From the NCBI RefSeq assembly GCF_000308815.1, contig NZ_BAFX01000065.1, positions 30,914 through 94,913 of the forward strand: a DNA stretch of 64,000 nucleotides, read 5' to 3'. The DNA is from Nocardia concava NBRC 100430 (lineage in GTDB: Bacteria > Actinomycetota > Actinomycetes > Mycobacteriales > Mycobacteriaceae). Below, one piece after another: positions 17,352 to 27,670 of this stretch. The notes beneath the pieces were generated by a model. That model was not told the origin of the DNA and searched no databases. It saw only the letters and a program-made list of their open reading frames with translations. Every line of letters starts with the position of its first letter. Positions within the stretch are counted from its first letter, which is position 1. The translations under genes were made by a program, and so were the position numbers.

Positions 17352-18821
17352 ATGACCAGCGGTGGAGGGAATCTCGGGGGTGGCACGATCGCTTCGGCGA
17401 TCGCGCTGCTGTCGGAGATCACCGACGCTTTGCTCGCTAACTCTTTCGATCCTGCTACCGATGATGAATTCGTTGTTCAGATGCAGGAATTCGAAACCGT
17501 CAAGCGTCGCCTGGCCGCGGTCGATCACCGGTTCGTGAAGGAAGCCGAGAAGCGGTACCTGCCCCAGAAAGCGGGCTGGAAGAACCACACCGACAAATAC
17601 CTCGCACAGGTCCTGCGCCTGGGGCATATCGAGGCCCGCACCCGCGTCAATGCCGCCACCCTGCTCGGTGAACGCCAAGAAGCAGGGCAGATCCTGGAAC
17701 CGACCCTGGCGTGGGTCGCCTACGCCCAGCGGCAAGGCCTGGCCTCCCCCGATCACGTGCGACGCATCGTGCAGATCATGGGCCGCATCCCGCAGAAGGT
17801 CGACGAGGAACTCAAGGGCGACGCCGAAATCCAGCTGGCCCACTTCGCCACCCGCTCCACCCCCGATGATCTGCCCAAGATCGGGGACCGGATCCTCGGG
17901 TTCCTCGACCCCGACGGCCGCCTCGTCAGCGAAGACGACCGCCAGGCGCGGCGCGGGATCATCCTGGGCAAGCAAGGCGTGGACGGCATGAGCACCATCA
18001 CCGGCCAGCTCACCCCCGCCGCGCGTGCCCTGCTGGATCCGATCTTCGCTGACCTCGCGCAGCCGGGCATGTGCAACCCGGATGATCCGCAGAGCCCGCA
18101 GCGCGCCAAGGGAATCCACCCCGATGCTTTGCAGGCGGCCGCCCGCCGTGACACCCGTTCCACCGCGCAGCGTCAGCATGATGCGTTGATCGCGTTGCTG
18201 CGCCCGGAGATGGGTCCGGCCAACCTTGGCCAGCACCGTGGCCTGCCGGTCTCGACGATCATCACCATGTCGCTCGCCGAGGTCGAGGCCGCCGCCGGTG
18301 TCGCGACCACCGCCTCCGGTGGGACGGTCCCGATGGGAGAGGCGCTGCAGTTGGCGCAGCAGTCGCGTCCGTTCCTCGTCGTGTTCGACCACGCCGGTCG
18401 CCCTTTGCATTTCGGTCGCGCCAGGGGTCACCGTCTGGCCTCCGCTGATCAGCGGATGGCTTTGATCGCCACCGAGCGTGGCTGCACCCGCCCCGGCTGC
18501 GACGCCCCCGCCACGCTGTGCACGGTGCATCACGTCACCGATTGGTCCAAAGGCGGGCCCTCCGACATCGAAAACCTCACCCTGGCATGCGATTCCTGCC
18601 ACTCGCTGATCGGGGAAGGCCCCGACCGGTGGAAAACGGTAGTCATGCCACCGGATTCCGAACATGCCGGGCGCATCGGCTGGATCGCCCCGGTCGCCAT
18701 CGACCCCACCCAAACACCGCAGGTCAACGACCGTCACCATGCCGGGGAGCTGGCGGCTGCCTTGCTCACAAAGATCAAGAAGCGCAAGCGCCCGGCGGTC
18801 CGGTGCGGGTTACGTCCCTAA
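17352..18821 (+). CDS. DUF222 / HNH endonuclease domain protein
   Basis: A 489-residue protein with an N-terminal DUF222 helical region and a C-terminal HNH nuclease domain. The HNH part shows the paired metal-binding cysteines GCTRPGC and ACDSCH with the ββα-metal core HHVTDWSKGG...NLTLACDSCH. The family is multicopy in many actinobacterial genomes, and its biological role is unsettled (mobile-element-like or DNA-processing). AGAATGGAGGC precedes the ATG. The gene is followed by a long gene-poor tract of unusual composition, which could mark an insertion junction. Confidence 0.88.
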   Translation: MTSGGGNLGGGTIASAIALLSEITDALLANSFDPATDDEFVVQMQEFETVKRRLAAVDHRFVKEAEKRYLPQKAGWKNHTDKYLAQVLRLGHIEARTRVNAATLLGERQEAGQILEPTLAWVAYAQRQGLASPDHVRRIVQIMGRIPQKVDEELKGDAEIQLAHFATRSTPDDLPKIGDRILGFLDPDGRLVSEDDRQARRGIILGKQGVDGMSTITGQLTPAARALLDPIFADLAQPGMCNPDDPQSPQRAKGIHPDALQAAARRDTRSTAQRQHDALIALLRPEMGPANLGQHRGLPVSTIITMSLAEVEAAAGVATTASGGTVPMGEALQLAQQSRPFLVVFDHAGRPLHFGRARGHRLASADQRMALIATERGCTRPGCDAPATLCTVHHVTDWSKGGPSDIENLTLACDSCHSLIGEGPDRWKTVVMPPDSEHAGRIGWIAPVAIDPTQTPQVNDRHHAGELAAALLTKIKKRKRPAVRCGLRP

Positions 18822-19394
18822 TTCCCGTGGCAGCCTCACCCAAGGTGGGGCCCCGTGGGCTGCTTCCGAAACCGGCTGCTCGTGTGAAGCTGGCGTACGC
18901 AAAGCACGGGGAAGCGTGGTTGCGCCGCCTGCCCTACCGCACTTGGGCTGACGCCAAGCCCGGAGCCGCCACCCACCGATCCCAGCCCACGGACTGCACG
19001 CATCACCTACTCGAAACAACACAACAAGAACCAAAACCCCAGCACCAACGCTCATTGACAACTCCACAAGGTGCCAAACTCCCCGCCCAGCCCCTCCCCG
19101 CCTGTCTCTTCATCGAGCGGCACATCCTGGAGGGCCTTTGTCCTGTTCCTCCCTAATCCCGCCTCCAAAATGTGCCTCTCGGCGACAGCAACCGGGCAAA
19201 TTGGACACGCGACGGGCGTCTTTGAGTGTTCTACCCCGGGCCGCTGCGCGCCCGAGCCTCGAGGAGGCTGGTGCCGCCACCGAGGTGCCCAACCCAACCC
19301 CCTCCCCACCCCTCCTCCTGGCGTCTTTGTCTTTTGTTCTTTGATCTCTTGGCTCTTTGTGTCACACTCCGCCCCCGAGCCTGGTCATGCCAGC
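18822..19394. other. Gene-poor tract of atypical composition
   Basis: About 570 bases with no credible gene on either strand. It starts with GC-rich inverted fragments (for example CCCAAGGTGGGGCCCC near 18839), passes through an A/C-rich stretch at 19005-19045, and ends in a pyrimidine-rich stretch at 19290-19362 with four CTTTG copies on the plus strand. The pieces GGCACATCCTGGAGG (19120s) and the complement of GAGGCACATTTTGGAGGC (19155-19180) look like a diverged inverted repeat. It may hold the DoxX promoter or be decayed sequence. Confidence 0.4.
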
Positions 19395-19778
19395 ATGACT
19401 ATTCTTTTCTGGATCCTGGCCCTCGAGTTCCTCATGGGTGCGGTAACCAAGTTCTGGCCCGGCCCTACGTTCTTCGGCCCGGCGTACTCGGAAAAGTTCC
19501 CCAGCTGGGGTTGGCCCGGGTGGTTCCGGTTCGTGGTCGGCGCTGTCGAAGGGGTCTGCGCGATACTTCTGGTCCTCCCGTATCACGAGACACGCTTTCT
19601 CGGCGCTGCCGTCCTGATCCTCGTCCTGACGGGAGCCGTGGTAACCCACATCGTCAACCATCACAGCATCAAGGAAAGCGTCTCCGCCCCGGTGCATCTC
19701 GTCATCATGACCATCGTCGCTCTGGCTACCTGGCCAGCTCAGTGGACGGATGTGATCCAGCCTGGCCAGTGGTCGTAA
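19395..19778 (+). CDS. DoxX-like membrane protein
   Basis: A 127-residue protein with about four transmembrane helices. FWILALEFLMGAVTKFWPG at the start and FVVGAVEGVCAILLVL in the middle fit the DoxX-like (DoxX_2) pattern of a short first helix followed by glycine-rich helices. The ATG at 19395 is the first start that excludes the Pro-rich, non-hydrophobic reading upstream. The role of such proteins is unclear; some are tied to redox or thiol stress. It converges with the acetyltransferase gene, only six bases apart. Confidence 0.7.
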   Translation: MTILFWILALEFLMGAVTKFWPGPTFFGPAYSEKFPSWGWPGWFRFVVGAVEGVCAILLVLPYHETRFLGAAVLILVLTGAVVTHIVNHHSIKESVSAPVHLVIMTIVALATWPAQWTDVIQPGQWS

Positions 19779-19784
19779 GCGGAT

Positions 19785-20291
19785 TCACGCCTGGGGCCAG
19801 GAGATTTCCAGTTCGGTGACGTCGAAGCCCGCTGAGAAGTGGGCGATTCGGGGTTCGCTGGCGCGGCCGCCGTGGCGTTCGTAGAAGGCGATCGCGGGGG
19901 TATTCGCTTGCAGCACTTCCAGGTACACGGGGCGGCCTGGGTACATGCTGGCGGCCCAGTCGAATCCGTGTCGCAACAGTTGGCCGCCGATGCCGCCTCG
20001 TTTGAGGGTCGGGTCGACGTGGAGGTTGTCGATGAGGACTCGACCGTCCGGTTGGAGGGAGAGATAGATGAATCCGACCAGGTTCTGGTCAGATTCGGCG
20101 ACGAACAGATCGCCCTCGGCGAGGCCGACGGTCAGGCGGGTGAGCCAGAGGACCTGGTGGTCGTGCTCCAGCGGGCCATTGAGGAATGACTCCGGCATGA
20201 TTTCCGCGTAGGCGGTGCGCCAGCTGGCGGTGTGCAGCGTGGCGACCGCTTTCGCGTCGGAGTCGGTGCCGGGGCGGATCCGGATCTCCAT
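19785..20291 (-). CDS. GNAT family N-acetyltransferase
   Basis: A 168-residue acetyl-CoA-dependent acetyltransferase. The N-terminal IRIRPGTDSDAKAVATLH, the central DNLHVDPTLKRGGIGGQLL (motif A, acetyl-CoA pyrophosphate loop R/K-x-G-x-G) and the C-terminal ANTPAIAFYERHGG are standard. It starts five bases after the meaB stop and is therefore probably the last gene of the mutA-mutB-meaB transcript. The acceptor is unknown, and a link to propionate metabolism is only positional. Confidence 0.85.
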   Translation of the reverse strand: MEIRIRPGTDSDAKAVATLHTASWRTAYAEIMPESFLNGPLEHDHQVLWLTRLTVGLAEGDLFVAESDQNLVGFIYLSLQPDGRVLIDNLHVDPTLKRGGIGGQLLRHGFDWAASMYPGRPVYLEVLQANTPAIAFYERHGGRASEPRIAHFSAGFDVTELEISWPQA

Positions 20292-20296
20292 GGGGC

Positions 20297-21400
20297 TTAG
20301 GACCGTTCGTCGAAGGCTCGGAGGATTTCCTCGGCGGCCAGGGCCGGAGTCAGTGAGCCGTCGCGGATCTGTTTTTCTACCTGGCCTCGTAGTGCCTTCA
20401 CGTTCGGGTTTTCGGTGAGGCGGCGCAGGAGGTTGTCGTGGACCATGGTCCAGGTCCAGTCGACCTGTTGGCGGCGGCGCTTTTCGGCGAATTCGCCTGC
20501 TTCGGTGAGGACTCGGCGGTGGGTTAGTACGGTGTCCCAGAATGCGTCGAGGCCGATTCCGTTCAGGCCAGACATGGTGAGGACCGGTGGGCGCCACAGG
20601 GATTCGCGGGGGTGGATCAGGCGCATGGCGCCCTGGAGTTCGCGGGCGGCGGCCTTGGCTTCCAGCTCGTGGCGGCCGTCGGCCTTATTCACGGCTACCA
20701 GGTCGGCGAGTTCGAGGACGCCCTTCTTGATGCCCTGTAGCTGGTCGCCGGTGCGGGCCAGGGTGAGGAAGCAGAAGACGTCGACCATATTGGCTACGGT
20801 GACCTCGGATTGGCCTACGCCGACGGTCTCCACCAGGATGACGTCGTAGCCTGCCGCCTCCAGCAGGACGATGGTCTCGCGGGTCGCTTTCGCCACGCCG
20901 CCAAGGGTTCCCGCGGTGGGTGAAGGGCGGATGAAGGCGTCGCGTTCCACCGATAGACGCGCCATGCGGGTCTTGTCACCGAGGATGGAGCCGCCGGTGC
21001 GAGTCGAGGACGGGTCCACGGCCAGGACCGCGACGCGGTGGCCCTGGCCGATGAGGTACATGCCGAGCGCGTCGATGAATGTCGACTTGCCGACACCCGG
21101 AACACCCGTGATACCAACGCGATTCGAGAGCACCTTGCCGGATTCGGGTCTCAGCTTCAGCAGGAGCTGCTGGGCCAGGTCCCGATGGTCGGCGCGGGTG
21201 GATTCGACGAGGGTGATGGCGCGGGCCAGCCCGGCCCGCTCCCCCGCCGCCACCTGTGCGGCCAGTTGGTCGACGTCGATTACTCGGCGTGCCGCCGGAC
21301 CGGCGGCGGGAGCGCCGGGGGCGGAGCGGCCGACCCCGGCGGTGGTGCCGAGCCGAGGGTGGTTCGTGCCACCCTCGGTTCCGCGTGCGGCGTCGCTCAT
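20297..21400 (-). CDS. meaB: MeaB/ArgK-type G3E GTPase chaperone of methylmalonyl-CoA mutase
   Basis: P-loop GTPase that protects and reloads the B12 cofactor of methylmalonyl-CoA mutase. [17 protein letters not shown] is the Walker A motif, [22 protein letters not shown] is the family's switch region, ETVGVGQSE is the DxxG-like segment and NKADG is the base-recognition motif. The length is 367, with a Gly/Pro-rich extension of about 40 residues at the N-terminus. Its ATG overlaps the mutB stop by four bases, so it is made with the enzyme it serves, as for Rv1496 in M. tuberculosis. Confidence 0.94.
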   Translation of the reverse strand: MSDAARGTEGGTNHPRLGTTAGVGRSAPGAPAAGPAARRVIDVDQLAAQVAAGERAGLARAITLVESTRADHRDLAQQLLLKLRPESGKVLSNRVGITGVPGVGKSTFIDALGMYLIGQGHRVAVLAVDPSSTRTGGSILGDKTRMARLSVERDAFIRPSPTAGTLGGVAKATRETIVLLEAAGYDVILVETVGVGQSEVTVANMVDVFCFLTLARTGDQLQGIKKGVLELADLVAVNKADGRHELEAKAAARELQGAMRLIHPRESLWRPPVLTMSGLNGIGLDAFWDTVLTHRRVLTEAGEFAEKRRRQQVDWTWTMVHDNLLRRLTENPNVKALRGQVEKQIRDGSLTPALAAEEILRAFDERS

Positions 21401-23655
21401 TCCGTTGCGCCGGTGCCGATCTCGTGGCCCAGCTGTGCGGCCAGCTTCTGGATCAGGTCGATGGCGGCATCGGCGATGATGGTGCCGGGGCCGAAGATGC
21501 CGGCCGCACCCGCCGCGTACAGCTCGTCGTAGTCACCGGGCGGGATGACGCCGCCGACGGTGACCATGATGTCGGGGCGGCCGACATCGGCCAGTGCCTG
21601 CCGCAGGGCGGGCACCAGCGTGAGGTGGCCGGCTGCCAGCGAGGAGACGCCGACGACGTGCACGTCGTTGTCGGCTGCCTGCTGGGCCACCTCTTCGGGG
21701 GTCTGGAACAGCGGGCCCACGTCGACGTCCATGCCGAGGTCGGCGAACGCGGTGGCGATCACCTTCTGGCCGCGGTCGTGGCCGTCCTGGCCCATCTTGG
21801 CGATGAGGATGCGGGGGCGGCGGCCCTCGGCCTCACCGAACGCCTCGACCAGCTCGATGGCCTTGCTGATGTTGGTCACCTTGCCTGCCTCCTCGCGGTA
21901 AACGCCGGACAGGGTGCGGATTTCCGCCTGGTGGCGGCCGTACACCTTCTCCAGCGCGTCGGAGATCTCGCCGACGGTGGCCTTGGCGCGAGCCGCGTTG
22001 ATGGCCAGGGCCATCAGGTTGTTGTCCATGCCGCCCTCGGACGAGGCTGCCGCACGGGTCAATTCGGCCAGCGCCTTCTCGACCTCGGCCGAATCACGCT
22101 CGGCGCGCAGCTTTTCCAGCTTGGCGTTCTGCTCGGCGCGCACGCGCGAGTTCTCGACCTTGAGCACCTCGATCGGGGTGTCTTCCTCGACCTGGTACTT
22201 GTTCACGCCGATCACCGGCTGCTGGCCGGTGTCGATGCGGGCCTGGGTGCGGGCCGCGGCCTCCTCGATGCGCAGCTTCGGGATGCCCTCCGAAATCGCC
22301 TGCGCCATACCGCCGTGCGCCTCGATCTCGGCGATGTGGGCGCGGGCGCGCTCGGCCAGCTGGTGGGTCAGCCATTCCACGTAGTACGAGCCGCCCCACG
22401 GGTCGGCCGGACGGGTGGTGTTGGACTCCTGCTGGATCAGCAGCTGGGTGTTGCGGGCGATGCGGGCGGAGAAGTCCGTCGGCAGCGCCAGCGCCTCGTC
22501 CAGCGCGTTCGTGTGCAGCGACTGGGTGTGGCCCTGGGTCGCGGCCATGGCCTCGACGCAGGTGCGGGCGACGTTGTTGAACACATCCTGCGCGGTCAGC
22601 GACCAGCCCGAGGTCTGCGAATGCGTGCGCAGCGCAAGGGACTTGGAGTTCTTGGGCTCGAACTTGGCGACCAGCTCGTTCCACAGCAGGCGCCCGGCGC
22701 GCAGCTTGGCGACCTCCATGAAGAAGTTCATGCCGATGGCCCAGAAGAACGAAAGTCGCGGCGCGAACTTGTCGACCTCCATGCCCGCGTCCAGACCGGC
22801 CTTGATGTACTCCACGCCGTCGGCGAGGGTGTAGGCCAGCTCCAGGTCGGCGGTCGCGCCCGCTTCCTGAATGTGGTAGCCGGAGATGGAGATCGAGTTG
22901 AACTTCGGCATCTTCGCGGAGGTGTAGGCGAAGATGTCGGAGATGATCCGCATCGAGGGCTTGGGCGGGTAGATGTAGGTGTTGCGGACCATGAACTCCT
23001 TCAGAATGTCGTTCTGAATGGTTCCGGCCAGCTGCTCGGGCGCGACGCCCTGTTCCTCGGCGGCGACGACGTAGAGCGCCAGGATCGGCAGCACCGCGCC
23101 GTTCATGGTCATCGACACCGAAACCTGGTCCAGCGGAATCTGATCGAACAGTTCCCGCATGTCGAGGATGGAGTCGATGGCGACACCGGCCATGCCGACG
23201 TCACCGGTCACGCGCGGGTGATCCGAGTCGTAGCCGCGGTGGGTGGCCAGGTCGAAGGCGACCGACAGGCCCTTCTGACCCGACTGCAGGTTGCGGCGGT
23301 AGAAGGCGTTCGAGTCCGCGGCGGTGGAGAAGCCCGCGTACTGGCGGATCGTCCACGGCTGGTTCACGTACATGGTCGGGTACGGGCCGCGCAGGAACGG
23401 GGCCACACCCGGCACGCTGTCGAGGGGGTAGCCCTCGGCGACGATGGCGTCGCGGTCGGCCTTGGTGAACACCGGCGGCACGTCGATGCCTTCGGGCGTC
23501 GACCACGTGAGCTGTTCGGGCGCATAGTGATTGGCGCTCGCGGCCTCGGCGACGAACTCCTCGACCTGCGCGGCGCTGACCTGCGCGGGCGCGGTCTCGC
23601 CCTCGGTCAGCGGCACTTCGGCGAAATTGCCGATGCGATGCTTGATATCGCTCAT
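21397..23655 (-). CDS. mutB: Methylmalonyl-CoA mutase large (catalytic) subunit
   Basis: B12-dependent mutase interconverting (R)-methylmalonyl-CoA and succinyl-CoA, the last step of propionyl-CoA use and a source of methylmalonyl units for branched lipids. The TIM barrel carries [19 protein letters not shown] and [15 protein letters not shown]. The C-terminal cobalamin domain has [13 protein letters not shown], which contains the DxHxxG lower-ligand motif. The 752 residues are full length. It begins two bases after the mutA stop and overlaps meaB. Confidence 0.96.
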   Translation of the reverse strand: MSDIKHRIGNFAEVPLTEGETAPAQVSAAQVEEFVAEAASANHYAPEQLTWSTPEGIDVPPVFTKADRDAIVAEGYPLDSVPGVAPFLRGPYPTMYVNQPWTIRQYAGFSTAADSNAFYRRNLQSGQKGLSVAFDLATHRGYDSDHPRVTGDVGMAGVAIDSILDMRELFDQIPLDQVSVSMTMNGAVLPILALYVVAAEEQGVAPEQLAGTIQNDILKEFMVRNTYIYPPKPSMRIISDIFAYTSAKMPKFNSISISGYHIQEAGATADLELAYTLADGVEYIKAGLDAGMEVDKFAPRLSFFWAIGMNFFMEVAKLRAGRLLWNELVAKFEPKNSKSLALRTHSQTSGWSLTAQDVFNNVARTCVEAMAATQGHTQSLHTNALDEALALPTDFSARIARNTQLLIQQESNTTRPADPWGGSYYVEWLTHQLAERARAHIAEIEAHGGMAQAISEGIPKLRIEEAAARTQARIDTGQQPVIGVNKYQVEEDTPIEVLKVENSRVRAEQNAKLEKLRAERDSAEVEKALAELTRAAASSEGGMDNNLMALAINAARAKATVGEISDALEKVYGRHQAEIRTLSGVYREEAGKVTNISKAIELVEAFGEAEGRRPRILIAKMGQDGHDRGQKVIATAFADLGMDVDVGPLFQTPEEVAQQAADNDVHVVGVSSLAAGHLTLVPALRQALADVGRPDIMVTVGGVIPPGDYDELYAAGAAGIFGPGTIIADAAIDLIQKLAAQLGHEIGTGATE

Positions 23656-23657
23656 CT

Positions 23658-25475
23658 CTACGCTCCCAGCTTTTCGAGCAGGCCGGTCAGAGCCGCCACG
23701 GCATCCATGCGCGCGGTCACGAAGCCATCCGGGCGATCCGCCCCGGAAAGCTCAGCGACCGCCTTCTCGGGCCCGGCCAGCAGCACGGTGGTCACACCCG
23801 CCCCCCGCAGTTCCTGCACGGCCGCGGCGGCATCGGTGCCGTAGCGCTTATCGGAGCCACACAGCACGGCGATCGACGGACCGGCCTCGGTGACGGCTTC
23901 GATGCCGCCGGAGGCCAGCAGGTTGGTGGTGAAGGTGACACGAACATTGTTCTCCGCCACCGGTCCCAGCGGAACCAGCCGCACCTGCGGGCGCTTGCCC
24001 TGGGCGGCGAGGAAGGCGTCCGAGCGGTTGCGCAGCGCCTCGAACGCCGCGCCGTAGCGGGCGGTGCCGTTGGCGGCGCGGGCCTGCTCCGACAGCGGCC
24101 TCTCGCCGAGGTTCGGGAACTCGTTGACGCCGGTGACGGCCGTCTTGCGGTGCGCCACATCGGAATCCCGCTTGGCCTTGGTCTCGCCGATGCGCTCGGC
24201 GAGCAGACCCTTCTGCAACGCGGCCAGGTAACCACCCGCGGCCTCGATCTCCTGCATGAACTCCCACGCCTTGGCGGCGAGTTCATCGGTGAGCGACTCC
24301 ACGTACCAGGAGCCCGCAGCCGGGTCCACCACGTGGCCGAGGTGGGATTCCTCGAGCAGCAGCAGCTGGGTGTTGCGGGCCATGCGCTCCGAGAACGCCT
24401 TGGAGACTTCGAGTTCCCCGGCGGGCAGCGCGTCGTCGAAGGGCAGCACGGTGACAATGTCCGCGCCGCCGACGCCCGCGCCGAACGCGGCCAGGGTGGT
24501 GCGCAGCATGTTCACCCACGGATCGCGCTGGCTCATCATGGCCGCCGAAGTGATCGCCTGCTGCGGTGCGTTGCCGAAGGCCGGAGCGCCGCAGACGTGC
24601 GCCACGCGGGCCCAGAGCTTGCGGGCCGCACGGAATTTCGCGATGGTCTCGAACTGGTCGTCGGTGGCCGCGAAGCGGAACTCCAACTGGCCCAGCGCAT
24701 CCGCGATATCGGCGCCGGCATCGGTGAGCGAGCGCAGGTATTCGAGACCGGCGGCCACGGCCGCGCCCAACTCCTGGGCGTCGGAGGCGCCCTGGTTGTG
24801 GAAGGCCACGCCGCACACGGTGATGGCACGGACCGTCTCGGTGCGAGCCACCGCCTGCTGAGCCAGCGCGATCGCGCCGTCCAGATCGATGGCCTGCGTG
24901 CCCGCGAACAGGCTCGTCAGCGGGGTCGCACCCAGCGAGACGCGAATGTCCTTGCGGTTCGGAGCCGAATAGCCGTCCAGCACCGAGAACAGCGCGGCGG
25001 CAGCCTCATTGGCGGCCGGACCGGCATCCAGGGTCAGCGGCGCGAGCTCGAACAGGAAGCCCTGCAGCGCGGTGGCGATCCCGTCGACCGGCACGCCGCG
25101 CTCGGCGACGCCCAGCCATACGGCGCTCACGCCATTGTCGAGCGCGAAGAGGATGTCCCCATTGACGGCCTTGGCGTCCGCGCCGCCGAAGCGCTGGCTC
25201 ACGAACCACCCGCGGTGCACGTCGCGGGTGGCGTCGCCACCGCGCACGTAGGGGAACTGCCCGGGCAAAGGCTGCTCGGGCAGTTCGTCGCGGCGCGTGT
25301 ACAGCGGGTTGACCGTCAGACCGTCGTAGGTCGTGACCGCGAGCAGCTTCTCCGGCTCATCCGGCAATTCGCTCGCATCCACCCTGCGGGCCTTGGCCAG
25401 CACCCCGGCGACACCCTTGCGCCAGGCGGCAAACTCGGGCACCGGATCGGTGTCCGAGTCGGAAGCAATCGGCAT
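23658..25475 (-). CDS. mutA: Methylmalonyl-CoA mutase small subunit
   Basis: Non-catalytic partner of MutB in the heterodimeric mutase. It keeps the barrel fold ([53 protein letters not shown]) but the C-terminal cobalamin-like domain lacks DxHxxG, as expected for this subunit. The ATG at 25475 (MPIASDSD) is preferred over an in-frame GTG at 25496 because GAAGGA lies at the right distance before it. The gene heads the operon and is divergent from the TVP38 gene, the arrangement seen at Rv1491c-Rv1492. The 168-base gap shows no cobalamin riboswitch that I can recognise. Confidence 0.95.
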   Translation of the reverse strand: MPIASDSDTDPVPEFAAWRKGVAGVLAKARRVDASELPDEPEKLLAVTTYDGLTVNPLYTRRDELPEQPLPGQFPYVRGGDATRDVHRGWFVSQRFGGADAKAVNGDILFALDNGVSAVWLGVAERGVPVDGIATALQGFLFELAPLTLDAGPAANEAAAALFSVLDGYSAPNRKDIRVSLGATPLTSLFAGTQAIDLDGAIALAQQAVARTETVRAITVCGVAFHNQGASDAQELGAAVAAGLEYLRSLTDAGADIADALGQLEFRFAATDDQFETIAKFRAARKLWARVAHVCGAPAFGNAPQQAITSAAMMSQRDPWVNMLRTTLAAFGAGVGGADIVTVLPFDDALPAGELEVSKAFSERMARNTQLLLLEESHLGHVVDPAAGSWYVESLTDELAAKAWEFMQEIEAAGGYLAALQKGLLAERIGETKAKRDSDVAHRKTAVTGVNEFPNLGERPLSEQARAANGTARYGAAFEALRNRSDAFLAAQGKRPQVRLVPLGPVAENNVRVTFTTNLLASGGIEAVTEAGPSIAVLCGSDKRYGTDAAAAVQELRGAGVTTVLLAGPEKAVAELSGADRPDGFVTARMDAVAALTGLLEKLGA

Positions 25476-25643
25476 AGCTGCTTGTCCTTCTTCCACTCCC
25501 TGACCGTGTGGCTGTTTTTCTGGACTTCGCCCAGCTCAACGGCCACTTTGGTTAACGAGCATTCATGGTCTTTCCCCTGATGCTAGCGGCACCCTTTCGA
25601 TTACCGTCTCCGGAGTCTCACTACCAGCGGGTAACCTGGCGCG

Positions 25644-26330
25644 GTGCCAACAACCGTGCGCGGGCCGCTCGACCGGGTATCCGGGCTGCTCAACCGCCTC
25701 CGTCAACCGCGAACCCTGGCCTTGCTGATCGGCTGCGGGCTACTGTTCGCCGTGGCCGCCTTCGCGCCGCATCCGGCACCGCAGCAGATCCGGGAGTGGG
25801 CCGATTCGGTCGGGCCCGCACTGCCATTGGTGTTCTTCGCGGTCCACACGCTGGTCTGTATCGTGCCCTTCCCGCGCACGATCTTCACACTCAGCGCGGG
25901 CATGTTGTTCGGGTCGGCCGAGGGGCTGACGCTGGCGATCACGGCCACGACTTTGAGTGCGGTTCTTGCCCTGTGGCTGGTCCGGGCCCTCGACCACGAG
26001 CGGGTGCGGGCGCGGCTGACGCATCCGACCGTCCAGGCCGTCGATGCCCGGCTCGCGCGTCGCGGGTGGCTGGCGGTCGGATCCCTGCGGCTTATCGCGT
26101 TCGCGCCGTTCTCCATCGTGAACTATTGCGCGGCACTGTCTTCGATCCGCTTCACGCCGTATCTGGTCGCCACCTTCCTCGGGATCATTCCCGGCACGGT
26201 CGGCACCGTGCTGCTCGGCGACGCCCTCACCAATCGCACCTCCCCCGCGCAGTGGATCGTGACGGCGGCCTGTCTCGCGCTCGGCGTGATCGGCCTGGTC
26301 GTGGACGCGCGCATGGCGGTCGAGAACTAG
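25644..26330 (+). CDS. TVP38/TMEM64 (DedA-like) membrane protein
   Basis: A 228-residue integral membrane protein with about six hydrophobic segments. The family core is the re-entrant region VCIVPFPRTIFTLSAGMLFG followed by RLIAFAPFSIVNYCAAL and FLGIIPGTVGTVLLGD. DedA/VTT-domain proteins are linked to lipid scrambling or proton-coupled transport. The start is GTG. Position and orientation opposite mutA match Rv1491c. Confidence 0.85.
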   Translation: MPTTVRGPLDRVSGLLNRLRQPRTLALLIGCGLLFAVAAFAPHPAPQQIREWADSVGPALPLVFFAVHTLVCIVPFPRTIFTLSAGMLFGSAEGLTLAITATTLSAVLALWLVRALDHERVRARLTHPTVQAVDARLARRGWLAVGSLRLIAFAPFSIVNYCAALSSIRFTPYLVATFLGIIPGTVGTVLLGDALTNRTSPAQWIVTAACLALGVIGLVVDARMAVEN

Positions 26331-26435
26331 CGAATCGCCGTCCGACCGACCTCCCCGATTTGAAACGTTCGGCGTTCTAACCTGTCGTCAAATAAGCAGG
26401 CAGGAGCACTTATCGAATCCGGAGGTGTGGAGGTT

Positions 26436-26825
26436 GTGAGCGATTCAGCTTCTCGGGCAGGCGGCAATAGATTCCCCGACACGTGGCTGGCCTTGATCCG
26501 GCAGCCTCCGCCGACTCCCGTGCTCGTCGCCATCGGCTTCATCGCACTTCTGCCGGCGCTGCTCACCGGCGGTCCGGTCGCCGCCGCCGTCGCCATCTGG
26601 TACCGCGGAAACGGCCCGGATGAACGCGGCTTTCCCCTGCTGCTCGCGGTTCTGGTCGTGATGGGCATGTTCGCCACCGCAGCGCTGGCCCTCGGCACGG
26701 CGTGGCGACGCAGCCGCGAGACGCCGAACGGTGAAAACCCCTCCGTCCCACCGTCCGACGCCTCCGCACCCGCAGCCCCTGCTCCGGCGTGCGATTCGAT
26801 GGTCGCCGAAGAACCCACCCGCTAG
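26436..26825 (+). CDS. Small two-helix membrane protein, function unknown
   Basis: A 129-residue protein that I do not recognise. Two membrane helices are clear (PVLVAIGFIALLPALL and LLLAVLVVMGMFATAALAL), separated by a short charged loop (WYRGNGPDERG). A Pro/Ala/Ser-rich tail of about 35 residues follows and is probably disordered. GTG at 26436 is chosen because GGAGGT at 26421 has the right spacing; the in-frame GTG at 26427 is too close to it. A hairpin follows the gene. Confidence 0.6.
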   Translation: MSDSASRAGGNRFPDTWLALIRQPPPTPVLVAIGFIALLPALLTGGPVAAAVAIWYRGNGPDERGFPLLLAVLVVMGMFATAALALGTAWRRSRETPNGENPSVPPSDASAPAAPAPACDSMVAEEPTR

Positions 26826-26865
26826 GCAGCCTGCGCATACCACTCATGACCGTGGTGTGTGCACC

Positions 26866-26892
26866 CCGAACCCCCTGACAACGGGGGCTCGG
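26866..26892. terminator. Hairpin after the small membrane protein gene
   Basis: CCGAACCCCC and GGGGGCTCGG form a ten-pair stem with one mismatch around a seven-base loop, 40 bases after the stop. No U run follows, so it is a moderate terminator candidate that would insulate the response-regulator operon. Confidence 0.45.
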
Positions 26893-26893
26893 C

Positions 26894-26928
26894 ACTTCGA
26901 TTCGGGTAGTTCGGTACCCGTGCGAAGT
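26894..26928. promoter_or_regulatory. Two-tier inverted repeat before the response regulator
   Basis: ACTTCG at 26894-26899 pairs with CGAAGT at 26923-26928. Inside it CGGGTA at 26903-26908 pairs with TACCCG at 26915-26920. The element ends 28 bases before the GTG of the NarL-type regulator. It could be an operator for autoregulation or a 5' hairpin. Confidence 0.45.
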
Positions 26929-26956
26929 CGCCACGGCCGGAGGATCCTCTAGGACT

Positions 26957-27628
26957 GTGAGTACGACTGGGGTCACGGTCGTGGTGGCCGAGGACTCGAT
27001 GTTGATCCGCGACAGCGTTTTACGGGTACTGGCGACCGATGACACGATCGAGGTGGTCGGCATCGCGACCGATTACGACGCCACGGTCCAGCTGGTGCGC
27101 ACTACCGAACCGAATGTGCTCATCACCGATATCCGCATGCCGCCCACCGGAACCGACGAGGGCATCCGGCTGGCCCGGCAATTGCGCGTGACCCAGCCGG
27201 GCACCGGCGTGATCGCGCTGTCTCACTATGCCGAGCCCCAGTACGCCACCGGACTGCTCGACGGCGGCTCGGCCGGGCGCGGGTATCTGCTCAAGGAGCA
27301 CATCGCCCGCTTCGACCAGCTGCTCAGTGCAGTCCACGTCGTCGCGGGCGGCGGATCGGTGCTCGATCCGGTCATTGTCGAGACCCTGCTGGCACGCCGT
27401 CGCGAGGACGCCATGGTCTATCGCCTCACCGCCCGCGAGCGGCAGGTGCTCGCCGAGATCGCCGGCGGCGGCAGCAATCGCGTGGTGGCGCAACGGCTCT
27501 CGCTGTCGCAGCGGGCGGTCGAGAAGCACATCAACTCGATCTTCGCCAAGTTCGGCCTCACCTCCGACCCTGCCCTGGATCAGCGGGTCACCGCCGTGCT
27601 GATGTTCCTGGCCGCACACACCGACTAA
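26957..27628 (+). CDS. NarL/LuxR-type response regulator
   Basis: Two-component output regulator of 223 residues. The receiver domain has the acidic pair in VVVAEDSM, the phosphoryl-acceptor Asp near residue 58 in VLITDIRMPP, and the conserved Lys in YLLKEHI. A C-terminal LuxR helix-turn-helix reads LTARERQVLAEIAGGGSNRVVAQRLSLSQRAVEKHINSIF in outline. The start is GTG. It is the first of three same-strand genes encoding a regulator, a receiver-only protein and a histidine kinase, so the three probably act in one pathway. Confidence 0.92.
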   Translation: MSTTGVTVVVAEDSMLIRDSVLRVLATDDTIEVVGIATDYDATVQLVRTTEPNVLITDIRMPPTGTDEGIRLARQLRVTQPGTGVIALSHYAEPQYATGLLDGGSAGRGYLLKEHIARFDQLLSAVHVVAGGGSVLDPVIVETLLARRREDAMVYRLTARERQVLAEIAGGGSNRVVAQRLSLSQRAVEKHINSIFAKFGLTSDPALDQRVTAVLMFLAAHTD

Positions 27629-27670
27629 GGGGTGCGTGCACCCTTTCCCGATCCACGCCCGAGTCTCACC

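Noticed and set aside
19052..19309. Small minus-strand ORF in the gene-poor tract
   Set aside because: It has no ribosome site, domain or hydrophobic pattern, and its composition is random-looking.
21256..23844. Long open frame on the plus strand (over 850 codons)
   Set aside because: It is antisense to mutB/mutA, has no recognisable domain and is explained by codon bias of the high-GC genes on the other strand.
25476..25643. Cobalamin riboswitch ahead of mutA
   Set aside because: The gap is only 168 bases and shows no B12-box-like sequence or the expected long structured leader.
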